Origin: Larix kaempferi
Taxonomy: Eukaryota > Streptophyta > Pinopsida > Pinales > Pinaceae
Length of the DNA stretch: 64,000 nucleotides
Assembly: GCA_027924585.1 (NCBI GenBank)
Contig: BSBM01000965.1
Span: 682,001 to 746,000, forward strand
Direction of reading: 5' to 3'
The notes beneath the pieces were generated by a model. The model saw only the letters and a program-made list of their open reading frames with translations. It did not search any database and was not told the origin of the DNA. A program made the position numbers and the translations under genes. This document shows, piece by piece, positions 1 through 12,719 of this stretch (positions within the stretch are counted from its first letter, which is position 1; the number at the start of each line of letters is the position of its first letter).

Positions 1-1325
1 TAATGATCCTACCTATGTGTCTAGCCAACTCATTCCCTAAGAACACTAAACTAATTCATACATCTAAGAATCCAAAAGAAAGCAACTTCCCTACAAAAAG
101 CAACCCAGCAAGTTAATGATCTAATGATGAAATGAAACTAGATTACTTTTGAAAGAAGTTAAATCCTATAATTATCAAACTACAACATTCAATATTTACC
201 AAAATGATCTATCTAGTAGCTACTGCAACTCTACCATTATCTGTCTAATCTATGAATGTAATTGAAGATACAACAACAACCAGAATTAAAACACAAGCTT
301 GAACTCTAATTGATAATTACTTGGAAATCCTAGAAAGCATAAACAACTAGAAGATAATTGGAATTGAGCTTGGCTGTCACAGCTGATTAAAACACACATG
401 CAATTAGGTAAATTATCCTACACAGTCGACTGTCACACCACTCTGTTACAACTATTCAAGATGCAATTATAAACTACTAGAAAGGAAAGCTAAACTCTAT
501 TACAGCTACCAATAATGTCCGCAGTCATTCCACACCACTCAACATAAGTAAAACTAAACTACTCTACCTACTTAAACCGGCTATCTCTATGAGAAGGCGG
601 GCCCTGGCCTTCTAACAGAAATGCTGATAGTCACAACAAATTAAGACACAGAAATGAAGAACTTTGCTCTCATATTATTGATGGAAAATCGTGAGTCTCA
701 GTGCTTTGTTACAGCTTACACAAGTAATGATTGTCCAACTCCAGGATACGAGAGCCTTCTAGAATTTATACAACGGAAATAAAGTTTCAGATCCACTAAA
801 ATCGCGCAGCAATGAAGATCTATGATCTTCATGTTGCAGAGTTATAGCTAACTGTTACAGCGTATTAAACAAGGTCCTATAATTGTGAAGGAGGCTATTG
901 CTTTGATCATTAATGGGTCAACATACTTAGCAGCTGGAATGCCACCTGTCTGTCGCAGCTAGGCCCCGCTTCCATAGAATCTGTTACAGTGGGGATCTAA
1001 TACAGATTGCATGGAGGATGTGCTATTGCTTTGGAGTAGGAGGAGCCGGTGCTTGAAGAGTAACAGCTGGCGCTGCTGGGCTGATACACCTGCGTTTTAG
1101 ACCTTGGCTAAATGAAATCACATGGATAAGTATAAACCAAGGACTAAAATCCATAATCTTTTAACAATATTAGGCATAAAGAAAATAAAGTAATAACAAA
1201 TTATACCTATCAATATCATTGATTGATCTGGGAAAGACATGGACATAGCTCATGAAAGTAGGATGGAATCAGGGAAAAATGATGTAATAAAGGTGGCCAA
1301 AAAGGGGCATTTCCTGAACCCAACA
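1..1325 (-). repeat. 3' LTR of Athila-type element A1, cut by the window edge
   Basis: This stretch is a direct repeat of 12,867-14,191, with visible scattered substitutions and small indels. It ends in CCCAACA at 1,325, directly against a polypurine tract. The first ~147 bases of the LTR lie outside the window. On the minus strand a TATAAATT box sits at 763-770, at the same place as in the partner LTR. Several short TGTTACAGCT-like motifs occur, for example at 707-716. The element reads right to left, so this is its downstream LTR. Confidence 0.93.
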
Positions 1326-1338
1326 TCTCCCCCCAACT
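1326..1338 (-). other. polypurine tract of A1
   Basis: On the minus strand the sequence is AGTTGGGGGGAGA, ending exactly where the 3' LTR begins with TGTTGGG. This is the expected position and composition of the plus-strand DNA primer of an LTR retrotransposon. The same arrangement recurs at 25,977-25,988 next to another LTR. Confidence 0.88.
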
Positions 1339-1371
1339 ATCCAATTGCATGTCCTCATGTAACAACCTCCC

Positions 1372-4300
1372 TTAATCTGAATCTGAGTCTGAGTGGAATC
1401 TGTGGAGATTTGTAAGATTGTAAGCAAGTTCTGGTGCCTCCCCTCGAGGAACAAACCCATAGCAGGATACCCAATGCCCCCACCATAGCTCTTCTTCTTC
1501 TAATGTTAGAGCATAGCTGGTTCTGTAAGAATTGCTTATAGGAAACCAAATGAGATGGAATTTGAATCTCAAACCAAGCCACCAAGACCCACACTTTTCC
1601 ATGCACCACACATATCTAGGAATCCTTGTCAAAGCTTGCCTAAAATTTTCAAAGCCATATGGATCCATTTCCTTAAGAGATGAGGAAGAGTACAACCATC
1701 TGTATTCACTACCTTCCAGTGCATCCTGCTGCATATTGAGAATCATTGGGACACATGTGGTAAGGAGTCTATCTCAGAATCTCTCAAAATATCGGGCAAT
1801 TGAGGGAACCCTAAGAGTTTTAGCATGATTTTCCATGAATGTTGATGGATTCTGAGGTTCCCCCCTAATCCAAAGAGTAGAATTCTCCTCATTCCTAAGG
1901 ATGGTTTGGGAAGAATCTCACCATCTTACATGATTAATGACAAAGGAGGAAAATGCCCTCAGCTGAATATCCCCTAGAATAGGTAAAGGATTAGATGGGA
2001 AGTCAATGTAGCAGGCCCTATCATGTAAATACAATTCACATAACAAATGCTGGTCCTCAAAGTCACTTTTCATAAAAGTCTCCAAAAACTGAGTAGCTGT
2101 TGCCAAATCAAATGATCTCCCATCCTTGAGAGCTCTTAATTGGAATAAGGTTGTCTGCTCATGGAGAAAAACAGGGTAAGAGGGGGATGGAGCCCTACAA
2201 CTCAACAATTCTATGGAGAGAGTGTACATTTTGTCTTTTTCTTGTTGCAGGGAGTTAAGTTTCTTTAATCCTTCCAATTTTTCTTGAAGTTTCTCCCACC
2301 AGAGTTTCTGGAAGAATAACTCCTCAGCCCACTTTTCTCTCAATCCCTTAATGACATTCCTATGCTCCCGGAGAGAGATCATACCTATTTTGAACTGTTC
2401 AATCCACTTGAGCCATTTATCCAACTCGAGATTTAACCAGAGAACCTTCTTATGCAGCCATTGAATCTTTCTATCTTCTACCTCCTTCTCATCATCAGAA
2501 TCCAGATAAATCACTTCCTTATCTTGCCTTGGTACTGTGATAGTTTCATCCTCTAGTGGGGTTGCAGTGGTCTGTGCATGTAGTGCAGTCTCAGCCATGG
2601 GTTTTAGGGATGCCGATTCTGGTGTAACATCATTCTCTATTTCCATATTCTCCTGAGCTTCCTCAGTCTGTGTTACAGTCTCAGTCACTATTCTAAGGAC
2701 TGTTGGTTCTTGTGTAGCAGTATCCTCCTTTTCCATTTCACTCTCAGCCATCTCAGTTTGTGTTGCCACTGTAGCAAATCATTTTGGAAACACTGGTTCT
2801 TGTGTAACAGTGTTATTCTCCTGGTCCGTGATATTAGATGTTGCTATGTAAATTGCAGCTTCACTAAACATTTTCAAGGGTATTGGTTCTTGTGTAGCAG
2901 TCCCCTGTTTCTTAATTTCTTTGAGCTACTGAGATTGTTTTTGGTTTATATCAGATTGTTGTGACTGTTGAGACTGATCCCGAAGAAGCTCAGTATCCCC
3001 TGATGGCTGGGACTGTACTGTCTCATCCCCTCAATTCAAATCAAGTATCTTTTCAATTCTTGGCTCATTTTCCTCTATCAACTCGATTCTTGGCATTCCT
3101 TCTTCCACCTCCTCTATCTGTACATGATTCTGTGATGAGAGTCCCAACAAAACAACTCTATGTCCTGCTGCAGAAAATATATCTCCACACTCTTGACAAA
3201 TAGTCTCCCCATACTCCTCATTTTCAAATGCAAAAGATGGATTTTTCAGCAAATTTACAGCATTTTCCAAAGTGTTCAAATTTTTCTCAGCTTGTTTTCC
3301 AGCTACTTCCTTCCATCTTTCCATCTCAGTTTGCAATATATGCACCTCTTCTTTTAATAGTTCATTTTCAAGCAAGAGATTTTCAATTTGGGGTTCTTCT
3401 CTGGAAGGTTCCTGCATAGCAGAAGATGACTTAGGGTTCAAGACAGGAATCTCTAAATCTATTCCTGTCATAGGTATTTCCTCCACCCAAGATGGTTCCC
3501 TATTTTCTCTGACTGCTCCCGATGTCTCTGCTACTTCTGCTATCTCTGCTAGGGGTGATTCAATATTACCCCTAGTTGTATCCATTGTCTCCACTTCTTC
3601 TGTTGTTTTTGCTATGACATCTGCTTCTTTTGTTGCTGCTGATCGAGTCCTTCTTCTCACCATTCCCACTGAGTGTTCCTCCATGCCTACTGCTATTGGT
3701 GATTTATCAGTTCTAATTTTCCTTTTCTTTGTTGCAGTAGGTGCTTGGCTCCTATTTCCTGATCTTACTCCTCGTTTCTTTGACACAAGGGTTCTTACCT
3801 TAGTCGTTTCTTCTTCAATAATAGTACCCCTTATTTCTGAAGAGGATTCAACTTCCAAAACTTCCACAATCCCTTCTGCTACTATCTGATGTCCTTCCCT
3901 TTGAATTTATGTTTCTGCAATTGTAGCTTCAATTGTCGCAGCTTCAACAGCTGCTCTAGTTTCAACTTCTTTTAATTGAATGTCTTCTTCTGCAGTTACA
4001 GACTCTACTCTTTCTTCCTCCTGCTCTAATGTTTCCATCACAATTTCCCCTACTATAGGGTTTTCCGTTATTGCTGCTTCTCCTTTATTCACTTCCCCCT
4101 CATCATTGGTCTGGTTTTCTATTGCTCCAGTCTCCCCCCCAACTGGATTTGAGGAACTCCGGTCGTCACTATCTTCACAAGCACCCCCCACTTCTAATAC
4201 AGGTTGTCTGATTGGCACATCTCCAGCCAAAAATTGCTCCCAGGTTAAATTACGAATTGCAATGGCTCTTAGGACCAGTAACTTAATTAAGCCATGATTA

Positions 4301-4857
4301 GTAAGGGAGGAAACTGGATGCTGGGTGGTTCTTGCATAACCAGCCATGGTTTGTAAGGCTTTAAGTAGATAGAATGGTATATTTAATAAATTACCATGGC
4401 GCAAATGAGACATTAAGGGAAGTTCAGAAAATGAAGCAACTTGGTACCTACCTCCACAAAAAATATATCTTTTCACAAAAATTACTACTTGATTCCAGGG
4501 TGGTGGTAAGGAAGTTAGTTCCAGCCCATGGTGCTTTGGAATAACCTGCTCTCCAACTGATAAAAACTCCCTCACCGCATTTGCATTATGTGCTTTCCGT
4601 CCAAATAACCTTTTCCCAATCATGGGTAAACCAGTAACCTTAGCTATGATTTCTTCTGTGGCATCCACACGCAGTCCTCTCACCTCAGAGTGACTATCAT
4701 TCAGGTTGAGGGAAAACTGTAATGCGGTTTCTGTGTGAAACCCATTCAACCATTCAAAATATGCCATCCATCCTGCTGTTATAAAAATATTAAGAACCTC
4801 TGCATTGGCACGTACAACGTCTGTATTTACTGGTTCATGTTTGACTGGATTTCCCAT
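1372..4857 (-). pseudogene. long 3' ORF of A1 (env position, function unknown), broken by stops
   Basis: Four open stretches (4857-3907, 3867-3031, 2769-1918, 1746-1372) are all in the same frame, so this was one ORF of about 1,160 codons. It lies between the integrase and the polypurine tract, where Athila elements carry an extra 'env-like' gene. The first ~200 residues (starting MGNPVKHEPV, with a globular part around VRGLRVDATEEIIAKVTGLP) resemble, from memory, the N-terminal domain of uncharacterised plant transposon proteins. The rest is charged, low-complexity and coiled-coil, with Glu/Lys-rich helices near 2,200-2,500. I see no signal peptide or membrane span, so an envelope role is not supported. 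In-frame stops lie near 3,907, 3,031, in the 2,770-3,030 gap and at 1,918. Confidence 0.72.
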
Positions 4858-5535
4858 TTTAACCTCTCCTCAAGGTTCAGAATTCAACAATTTTCAGTTT
4901 AGAAGTGGAGAGTTGCAGCTTACGAACATGCAAAGGGTCATTAGGGTTCAAAAAATCAGGTTTTAGGCCAGTCTGTGCTAGTATGAACGTTCTATGGAAG
5001 CGATGAGGTTGGATGATAGGAGTAACAGGTGCAAAATCGGGTAAGGTGACATAAAAATAATCACAATTATGACCTTAACATAATCCTTAAAGTGTGATTC
5101 TCATGGGTTCATTAATCGAGGGTTGTGATAGGACATAATCATTATTACCGTATCAATTCTCTTCCAAATCATGTAAAAGATAGGATCCGTACCTTGCATT
5201 TTATGAGTTTGAGCCATGGATTAATCATTGCTGCCGGCCGTCATCCTTGCGGGTATAAATGCACATGTGCCAAAGTGACGTGGACACTGCCACACAGGCT
5301 GACAGCTACTTAAGGAATCTGAAATTTCCTTCGTGGTGGATCATAATTGGACCTTGTGGAGAAAGTGCCGAAACTGACGCCTAGTCACATCATTATTGGC
5401 ATCATTAATCAGAGGGTAGGCAAACTGGCGGAGTATCAACTGTGAAATCTAGCAGAAAAAGCAAAAAAATGGCAGAGTTGCAGCTGTACAGAAGGATCAA
5501 GAATGAAGTGGAAAGAGAGGAATAGCGGCTGCTAA

Positions 5536-5880
5536 GTTTAGCAGAATCAAACAAGGATAGTGGAGTCGCAGATGCTGGAAACGAGTAAAATGTGGCGGAA
5601 ATGGTGGAGTAGCAGCTGCCAATTTAGAAAGATAAGCGGAAATAGCGGAGTTGCAGCTGTGGAAATTGGTCGAATGAGAAAAAGTGGCGGAGTCTTCGCT
5701 GTGGAAACATGAAGCAAAGGAGAAGTGGCGGAGTCGCAGCTACAAAATTTGGCAGAATGGGAAAATGTGGCGGAGTCACAGCTAGGAAATTTGAAAGATA
5801 AACATAAATAGTGGAGTCGCAGCTGCGGAAATTGGCAGAATGGGCAAATGTGGCGGAGTCGCAGCTGCGTTAGACTGTAG
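5536..5880. repeat. minisatellite in the A1 spacer, ~42-46 bp period
   Basis: About eight imperfect copies of a unit built around GTGGCGGAGTCGCAGCTG followed by GGAAATTGGCAGAA. It lies between the integrase end and the 3' ORF. A shorter, related array (CCGGAAAA plus TTGCAGC) sits at the same relative place in A2, at 47,050-47,130, so it is an inherited part of the family. The rest of 4,858-6,150 holds no ORF I can support. Confidence 0.8.
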
Positions 5881-6149
5881 TATAAGCAAATTTTTTTTCT
5901 GTGGAAGACCACGAATTATCCATCTTTTTCAAAGATCTTTATTTAGATCAGGAACAAATATGGAGTGTCTGCAGTCGTCTGGCCCAATCATGACTGCTAC
6001 TCTTCCAATAAGTTCCTGCACACAGTTCTTCAAACAAACCGATCAAGTGCAAGAAAAATTAAAAATAGATAAAATACAGAATGAAAGAAAACCCGATTAT
6101 TTATGTACAAAAATATGTGTGGAAACTGCAACTTTTAGGAATTCATAGG

Positions 6150-7502
6150 GTTTAAAAATCCATGTCTTGACGTTAACTGATACTCTGGATCAGCTGCAAC
6201 TTGTGAAATAAAAGCCTCCCTTGAGATCGGCCTGTGATACAGTCACAACCGATGACCATTTGCAAATAATGGTACCTTGTTCTCGTCAATGGTGATCAAC
6301 CAGACTGTTCCATTATCAAATACCCGATCTATCTGATAGGGTCCCAACCAACGAGTACGCAATTTGCCTTTAAAGTCCCTCTTAAATCGTGAATCATATA
6401 ACAGGGCCTAGTCTCCTTCCTAGAAGAATCTTTTTTTAATAAATCTGTCATGCCATCTAGAGCGCTATTGTTGGATTAAAGCTATATGATGCACTGCAGC
6501 TGTGCACTTCTCATCCAATTCATTGAGTTGATTCAGTCGATTCCTCTGTGCCTCTGATAAATCCAGATTTGCTTCAACAACTGTTTTTAAAGTTCTAATT
6601 TCAAATTCAATTGGGAAAACAACGTTTTTGCCATATACTAGCTCATATGGGGAAAAACCAGTGGTGTTATGCCAAGTGGAACGATAGGCCCACAGTGCCT
6701 CTGGAAGTCTTTCAGCCCAATCTTTACGATGGCTCTTCACTGTTTTTGTCAAAATAACCTCAATAGCCTTGTTTGTGCTATCCACCTGCCCATTGGCCTG
6801 TGGATGATATGGTGAGGTTATTCTGTGTTGAATATGAAATTTCTGTAACAGTGATTCCAGCTTGTGAGATACAAACTGTGTTCCACTGTCTGTAATGATC
6901 TCCTTAGGTACTCCAAACCAAGTAAAAATCTCTTCATACAGGAAATCAATCACAGCCTGATCATTGGCCTTGACCAAGGATACAACTTCTACCCATTTAG
7001 TCATGTAATATGTGCAAACCAGGATATGAACTTTCTGCTTTGAGGGAGGGTTGATAGGCCCTACAAAATCTAGAGCCCACCTATCAAACGGTTCAACCAC
7101 AAGCTGTGGCTGTAAAGGCATCTCATCTAATCTATTGGGTTGGCCCATCCTTTGGCAGCTATCACATGCCTGAACATACTTCTTCACATCTCTGAACAAT
7201 GTAGGAAAGAAATAGCCCATTCTCAAAACTTTATGACTTGTCCTCTTGTCAGCAAAATGTCCCCCACAGGGCTCATCATGGCAAGCTTTCAGAGTGCTGA
7301 AGATTTCATCTTCTCTAACACATCTTCTGATTTCTAAATCAAGCCCTGTGTAGAAAAGATGGCCATCAATCCAGCAGTACCTAACACTCTGTTGTATGAT
7401 CTTCCTCCTTTCTCTCTTTGACAGATGTGCTGGAAGCTTACCTGCAGCCAAAAAGTTAGAAATATCTACATACCATGGGGAATGAGCTGACACTGCAAAC
7501 AA
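6150..7502 (-). pseudogene. A1 integrase and C-terminal part of pol
   Basis: The main open stretch (7502-6465) carries a Ty3/gypsy integrase: an HHCC zinc-binding domain (GGHFADKR ... CDSCQRMG), then the catalytic core with WALDFVGP (first Asp) and ITDSGTQF (second Asp). Where the third acidic residue should be Glu, this copy reads NGQVDSTN, while A2 has NGQVESTN. After the core come FSPYELVYGK and a C-terminal segment that continues in decayed form to about 6,150, by comparison with A2. A frameshift at about 7,503-7,515 separates this from the RT-RNase H frame. The upstream DYMTKW motif is also altered (CTYYMTKW). Confidence 0.9.
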
Positions 7503-7509
7503 ATGTTTG

Positions 7510-9843
7510 TCAGGGAAGGAATCTTTCTACTGGTAAATGATCATCATTGTTAGTAAGTTGAGATAAAAAATCTACAACAACATTTTCCTTACTTGGTCTA
7601 TCAATAATTGTGATATCAAATTCCTGTAACAGTAACAACCATATAGTAACTCTAGCAGAATGATCAGTGTGCACAAAAGTAGAATATCTAGTAATATAGT
7701 GTCTAAACTTATTGATGGAATAAACAATGGCAAGAAATTCTTTTTCTGTGACAGTATAATTTAGTTCAGTAGGAGACAAATTTTTACTAATATAGTAAAT
7801 GGCATAAGGAGCACTACCTTCCTCCTGTCCCAAAACTTCTCCAATGGTAGTGTCCGAAGCATCTGAAGAAATGTGAAAAGGCAAATCCCAATTGGGTCCT
7901 CGTAAGATGGGTGTTGTAGACAATCTCTTCTTTAGCTCATTAAACGTTGTTTGGCATGCATCATTCCAGACAAACTGTGCATCCTTCATCAACAAAGTGA
8001 ACAAAGGAGAAGCTATCTTGGAAACATTTTCTATAAATCTTCTATAATAGCCAGCATGCCCCAAGAATCTACGTACATCCTTTTGTGTCCCAGGAGTTGG
8101 TGTGTTTTCAATTACCTTGATTTTGGATGGATCTACCTGGATACCATCAGAAGAGATGAAGTGCCCCAACACTATGCCTTCACTCATCATCATGTGGCAC
8201 TTTTCAGTGCTCAAAGAGAGCTGGCTTTGTTCATAGTGTTTCAGGACCTTTTCTAACTTCTTCAGTGCTTCTTCATAACTGTCACCATATGGAGTAAAGT
8301 CATCCATAAAAATTTCCATGCAATCATTCACTATTTCTGAAAAGATTCCAATCACTGCTCTCTGAAATGTAGCTTGTGCGTTGCACAACCCAAAAGGAAG
8401 TACTCAATATGCAAAAGTCCCCCAAGGACAGGTGAAAGTGGTTTTGTCTTGATCTTCTGGAGCAATCTGAATCCGGTTATAGCCACTAAAGCGATCCAGA
8501 AAAGAGAAATACTTCTTCCCAGACAAGGTATCAAGGACTTGATCAATGAAAGGTAAGGGGAAATGGTCCTTATGTGTTGCCTTATTCAATTCTCTGTAAT
8601 ACACGCAAACCCTCCATTTCCCATTCTTCTTTGGCACGATCACAAGTGGAGAAACCCACTCACTGTATGAAATTGGGTATATAAATCCTGCTTCCAAATT
8701 TTTTTGGATTTCCTCCTTCACTATGTCCCTTAGGTTTGGGTTCATCCTTCTTTGGGGTTCACATACAGGCCTGGAGTTGCTCTTAATATAGTTGTGATGA
8801 GTGCAAAGATGAGAAAGAATTCCTTTCATGTCTGTGTACTCCCAAGCAAAAGCTCCCCTACGATGTTTCAGTAGAGTGACTAGCTATTCCAGCTCATTAG
8901 GTGCTAGATTGGTATTGATATTCAATGTTTTTCCTGGCCCAATTTCTACTGGAACACAATTCGAATTCTTAAGTACTGGAATTACACTATCATCACCAAT
9001 CAGAGTTTCTTCTGTAAGATTTTCTTGTTTTGTTGCAGCTAAAGTACTGTCCAAGATCTGATAAACATTCTTATTGACTGACATGGGATCACTGATGAAA
9101 CTATTGATGGCATCATCCTCTGTTTCATCTTTAAATGTCAAGGCTCTCCCTATGGTTAATAGTGGCCGTGCGCCCTCTTCCTCCTCCAAATATGCCCATA
9201 ATGGAGTATCAGCTTCTATGCTTGGTCAAGCTGGAGGGTACAGGGTTAGATTATTCATCATAGTCCCATCCGATATGGTCATAGAACCTGATCAACAGCT
9301 GATACAGGCATCATCCGTGGCCAACCACGGTCTTCCCAGGATCAGTGGGTGTCCCCCAAACTGGGATTTTGGCTGTAACACCAAGAAATACGCAGGGTAT
9401 TCCCACAAGTCAACTGAGATTATAAGGTCATCTATGATTCCTTTAGGCTTGATCATTGATCTATCAGCAAGTTCCAAAACAGTAGGGGTTGGCCGAAGAT
9501 TAGTGAGTCCCAATTTCTTCACAGTTTCTATGGTCATAACGTTAATAGCTGTGCCCAAATCCACCAAGAAATTTGGAATTTGTGTGTTACCTATGTGCAC
9601 TGTAACAGTCGGGTTCCTAGCGTCATCATACTTTGCCACAGGGGCCTTTCCCATTATTAATTCTGAAAGTTTTCCTAGCACGTGGACAGTGGGAGGATCC
9701 CTGGGCCTTCTCCCTGGTTTCTTGACACACAAATATTTAACTATCTTAGCATAAATGGGCACATCATGAAGGGCCTGTAATAGTGCAATTTTAACATATA
9801 AATTTTTCAACTCTCCCATGAGATCAAATCGGGGTTGTTCCAT
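7510..9843 (-). pseudogene. A1 protease, reverse transcriptase and RNase H (pol)
   Basis: One frame, interrupted by stops, runs from 9,843 to 7,510. The protease domain (9843-9292) has VDLGTAINVM in place of the usual Athila DLGA motif, followed by HPLILGRPWL. A linker (9189-8884) leads into reverse transcriptase, with VPKKNGKWRVCVYYRELNKA, FPLPFIDQVLD, FSFLDRFSGYN and FMDDF, the last being the catalytic YxDD-type motif. RNase H follows (ISSDASDTTIGEVLGQ ... TEKEFLAIVY). A stop at about 8,402 splits the RT. Compared with A2, a short in-frame segment after FVHTDHSA is missing. Domain order PR-RT-RH-INT places it in Ty3/gypsy, and the primer site and 3' ORF place it in Athila. Confidence 0.93.
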
Positions 9844-10128
9844 TGTTTTATGCAGCTACAATCATTCAGGATATGGTGGTTCCCTATTCAACTATGTAGG
9901 CTGTGATAGATCGTGTGTTGCTTCCTGAGTTTCAGCTGCTGCTTCAGTAGGAGTATCAGCATCCTCGATAATGGGGCTTGCTAAATAATGTTGATTTACT
10001 CCAGTTCCAATCACTGGGGATGACACATCCTCAGTGATAATAGGCTCCACCACCCTTCTTTATCATAGTTGTATATCATTGTAGGGAATCTGAGTGATGC
10101 AATATGCAGGCATGTTGGCAGTCTCAAA

Positions 10129-10735
10129 TGTTGATGTATATGTAACTTCGGAATGTATTTCATCTATATATTTCATATATATCTATTGTACCCTTATTAG
10201 AGATGTGTTATTCCTCTATAAGGAAGTGTCGTCATGTGGATTGACAAGTGCTGCAAGTGTGTGTACTTTCCGATGGGTTATTAGACCACCATGTGTGGGG
10301 TCGGCCCTAAAATATATATATTATATTGTGGATGTACCTAGCTAGACAAGTCATCCCCATAAGGTCATTGGGAAAACAGGTTAGTATAAATAGAGATCAT
10401 GAGATCTCTATTTAGATCATTCAGAAAGTCATATCTCTCTCACTCAGAAAGTGGCGCACTAGTGAGGAGGAGGATCATCTGCTTCTAGGAGACTATCTCA
10501 AGTGTATTTTGGTTGTACTTTGGTTGAGCCATTGCTCTCTCTATCTCTGAGGAAGTTGTGGGGTTTTTCACCTTAGGGTTTTCCCCATGGAAAATCTGTG
10601 TCTCTTGTCTCTCATGCTTTTGATTCTTGTGATGCTTGTCATGCTTATTGTGATTGTTATGCATTGATATACTATATATGTTATCCTCTCAGTGAAGGTC
10701 CTAGCGTATTGTGAATTAACGCCCAAAATTTAACA
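10129..10735 (+). mobile_element. solo LTR inserted in A1
   Basis: A 607-bp block begins TGTTGATG and ends TTTAACA, and is flanked on both sides by the perfect 5-bp direct repeat TCAAA (10,124-10,128 and 10,736-10,740). A TATAAATA box lies at 10,385-10,392 on the plus strand. The related element A2 lacks the block at the same point (around 51,385), so the empty site is visible. No internal region or second LTR is present, so this is a solo LTR left by recombination. The TATA position and end sequence are copia-like, but the family is not certain. Confidence 0.93.
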
Positions 10736-10749
10736 TCAAATTGATGGAC

Positions 10750-12627
10750 TGCTTTATTGTTTGGGTTCGGGTTAGGTTGTGCAGGTAACTGTGGTCAAAT
10801 TGGTGCATTCATGGGTGTGACATTGTTCTAGAAAGGGAGTTGTGGTTGCTGATACTGTTGAGGAGGGTACTGTTGATACTGAGTTTGGTGATGGGAAAAG
10901 TTATTTCCTTGTTAAGAGTTTCTCCAATTGGAATTCGAAGGAGCTTGGTTTGACCGTTGTGGCCATGGTGTCCATGAATTAGGATTTTGCATTGGGTTTT
11001 GAGATGGATGCCACTGGCTGTTGGAATAATGTGAAGGGAATTGTGTATTCATATTATGCATGTTGTTCATTCCATTCATATTATGCAGGAAAAATGTTGG
11101 ATCTGGATTCATACCTTGGTTTCTAGGATGCCATGGTTTCTTCTATGACATAAAGTATGCTGGCTCTACATCTGGAATAGATGCCTGCAAGACTGCTTTA
11201 ACATTAGGTAATGAAGGACACTCCTTAGTATCATGCTCAAGTTCACATATCCTACATACCTCTGCTTTGTCCAATGGGAACTCTTTCAGTGGATGCTTCT
11301 TTCTACATTTAGGATAGAATAATCCAAGTGTAAGATCTTCTACCACTTGTTTCTATTTTTCCCTCATGGCATCCAGCTCTGAGGAGAGGGATCTCATCAT
11401 GTCTGTTTTAAATTTTTCTAGTAGGTTTCCTATTTCTGCTCGAGTGGCACCTCCACTAGTTGACTTCTGAGTCCTAGTAAGACATCTCGGTCTCGATCTT
11501 TGTCTCGTTTGCTGGTTCTAGAAGATCCCCTGGAGTACCTTCAACGTAATTCAATAATATTTTCAAAAGGTTCCTTCGAGATATCCCCTTTCCCCAGCAG
11601 ATTCAACATATCAAGGCAATCTTCTCTAATTCCTCTTAGCAAGATGATCTTGAGCACATCCTTGCCAATCTCAACATGACCAGATCTTTGCAAATTGTAC
11701 AACAATCTCTCCACAAAGTCTTCCAAACTCTCTTCATCCTTCTGAACCATTTTGAACAACTCTTCCTTTCTATCTCTAGTTCTGCAATATTCTTGATATT
11801 TAGAAAGGAAGGTGTTCTTCATTTGGTCCTAAGTAGTAATGGTCTCATGACCCAAACTCATAAACCAGCGCAGAGCATTTCCTTTCAAGGTGGCTGGGAA
11901 TAGCTTCAACTTCTAAGCACTAGAGGTGTAATCATAGCTACGATAGAGGATGTGAAACTCAAAAAGAAACTCATCAGGATCCTCATAGGACTTACCATGA
12001 AAATTAGGGAGCACTGATGGTGAGATATTCTTCATAGGGGATGCTCCAGGTGTTTGAAGGATAGGGAATTCTAATGTAGCCATAGTATTACCAGGCTGAT
12101 TATTTTCTCCTTCTTCCTCGCGGTGATCCTCATGCTTGTTCTCACCCCCTTGTTCTCTACTAGCCATGGTTCTAGTCCAAAATTCAACAGCTTCCTTTAT
12201 GCGTTCTTCCTCTGCTTTAGCTTCTTCTTCTTTTACCCTCTCTTCTCTTTGCCTTCTTTCTTCCTCTGCTATTTTGCGAGTCTCCAACCACACCTCTTTA
12301 GTAACTCTGGTTCCATCAATATGATAAATCTCCTCTCTATCTGGTGCACCTATAGCACTTCCCTTATCTTCAAGAGGTTTACTTTCTGCAACAGGAGTTG
12401 AAGGTCCCGTTGTATTCTCCACTGTGGATGCTGAATGTTCAAGATTAGGAGGAACAAAATTTCCCCTTCCTGTAGAGTTTCACGATGGTCTAGTGGAAGA
12501 ATCAGCTCTAGCAATTATCTCATCAAAATATGTGTGTCTTCCCTGACCTGCATTATGACCTCGACCTCTTCCACCTACAATGTTAGTATTCAAAGGGGGT
12601 TTCCCGATTTGTTTTTCTTGTATTCAT
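10750..12627 (-). pseudogene. A1 gag, broken by frameshifts and stops
   Basis: Gag-like reading begins at an ATG at 12,627 (MNTRKTNRET), aligned with the A2 start MNTRR, and shifts frame near 12,585. The open stretch 12,422-11,913 holds an acidic Glu/Arg-rich coiled region and the gag core start (MKNISPSVLPNFHGKSYEDP). The core continues at 11,822-11,541 (KEELFKMVQKDEESLEDFVE). The zinc knuckle CRICELEHDTKEC (CX2CX3HX4C) lies in 11,346-11,143 in another frame, followed by an Asn/Met/Pro-rich tail. The solo LTR separates gag from protease. The N-terminal half differs strongly from A2, which has octapeptide repeats there. Confidence 0.87.
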
Positions 12628-12698
12628 GCATGCTGTAAAAAAATGAACTAAAATAAAATCAAATGAAATCAACTACTAACTCTGTCTATCTATTACCA

Positions 12699-12719
12699 TC
12701 CCCGGCAACAACGCCAAAA
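12699..12719 (-). other. primer binding site of A1 (tRNA-Asp type)
   Basis: Directly after the 5' LTR, the minus strand reads TTTTGGCGTTGTTGCCGGGG. This closely matches the complement of a plant tRNA-Asp 3' end (TGGCGCCGTTGCCGGGG), which is the usual Athila primer. A2 has the equivalent TTTTGGCGTCGTTGCCG at the same place. Confidence 0.85.

Noticed and set aside
1372-4857. Calling the A1 3' ORF an envelope gene
   Set aside because: No signal peptide, transmembrane segment or cleavage motif is visible; only the position resembles env.
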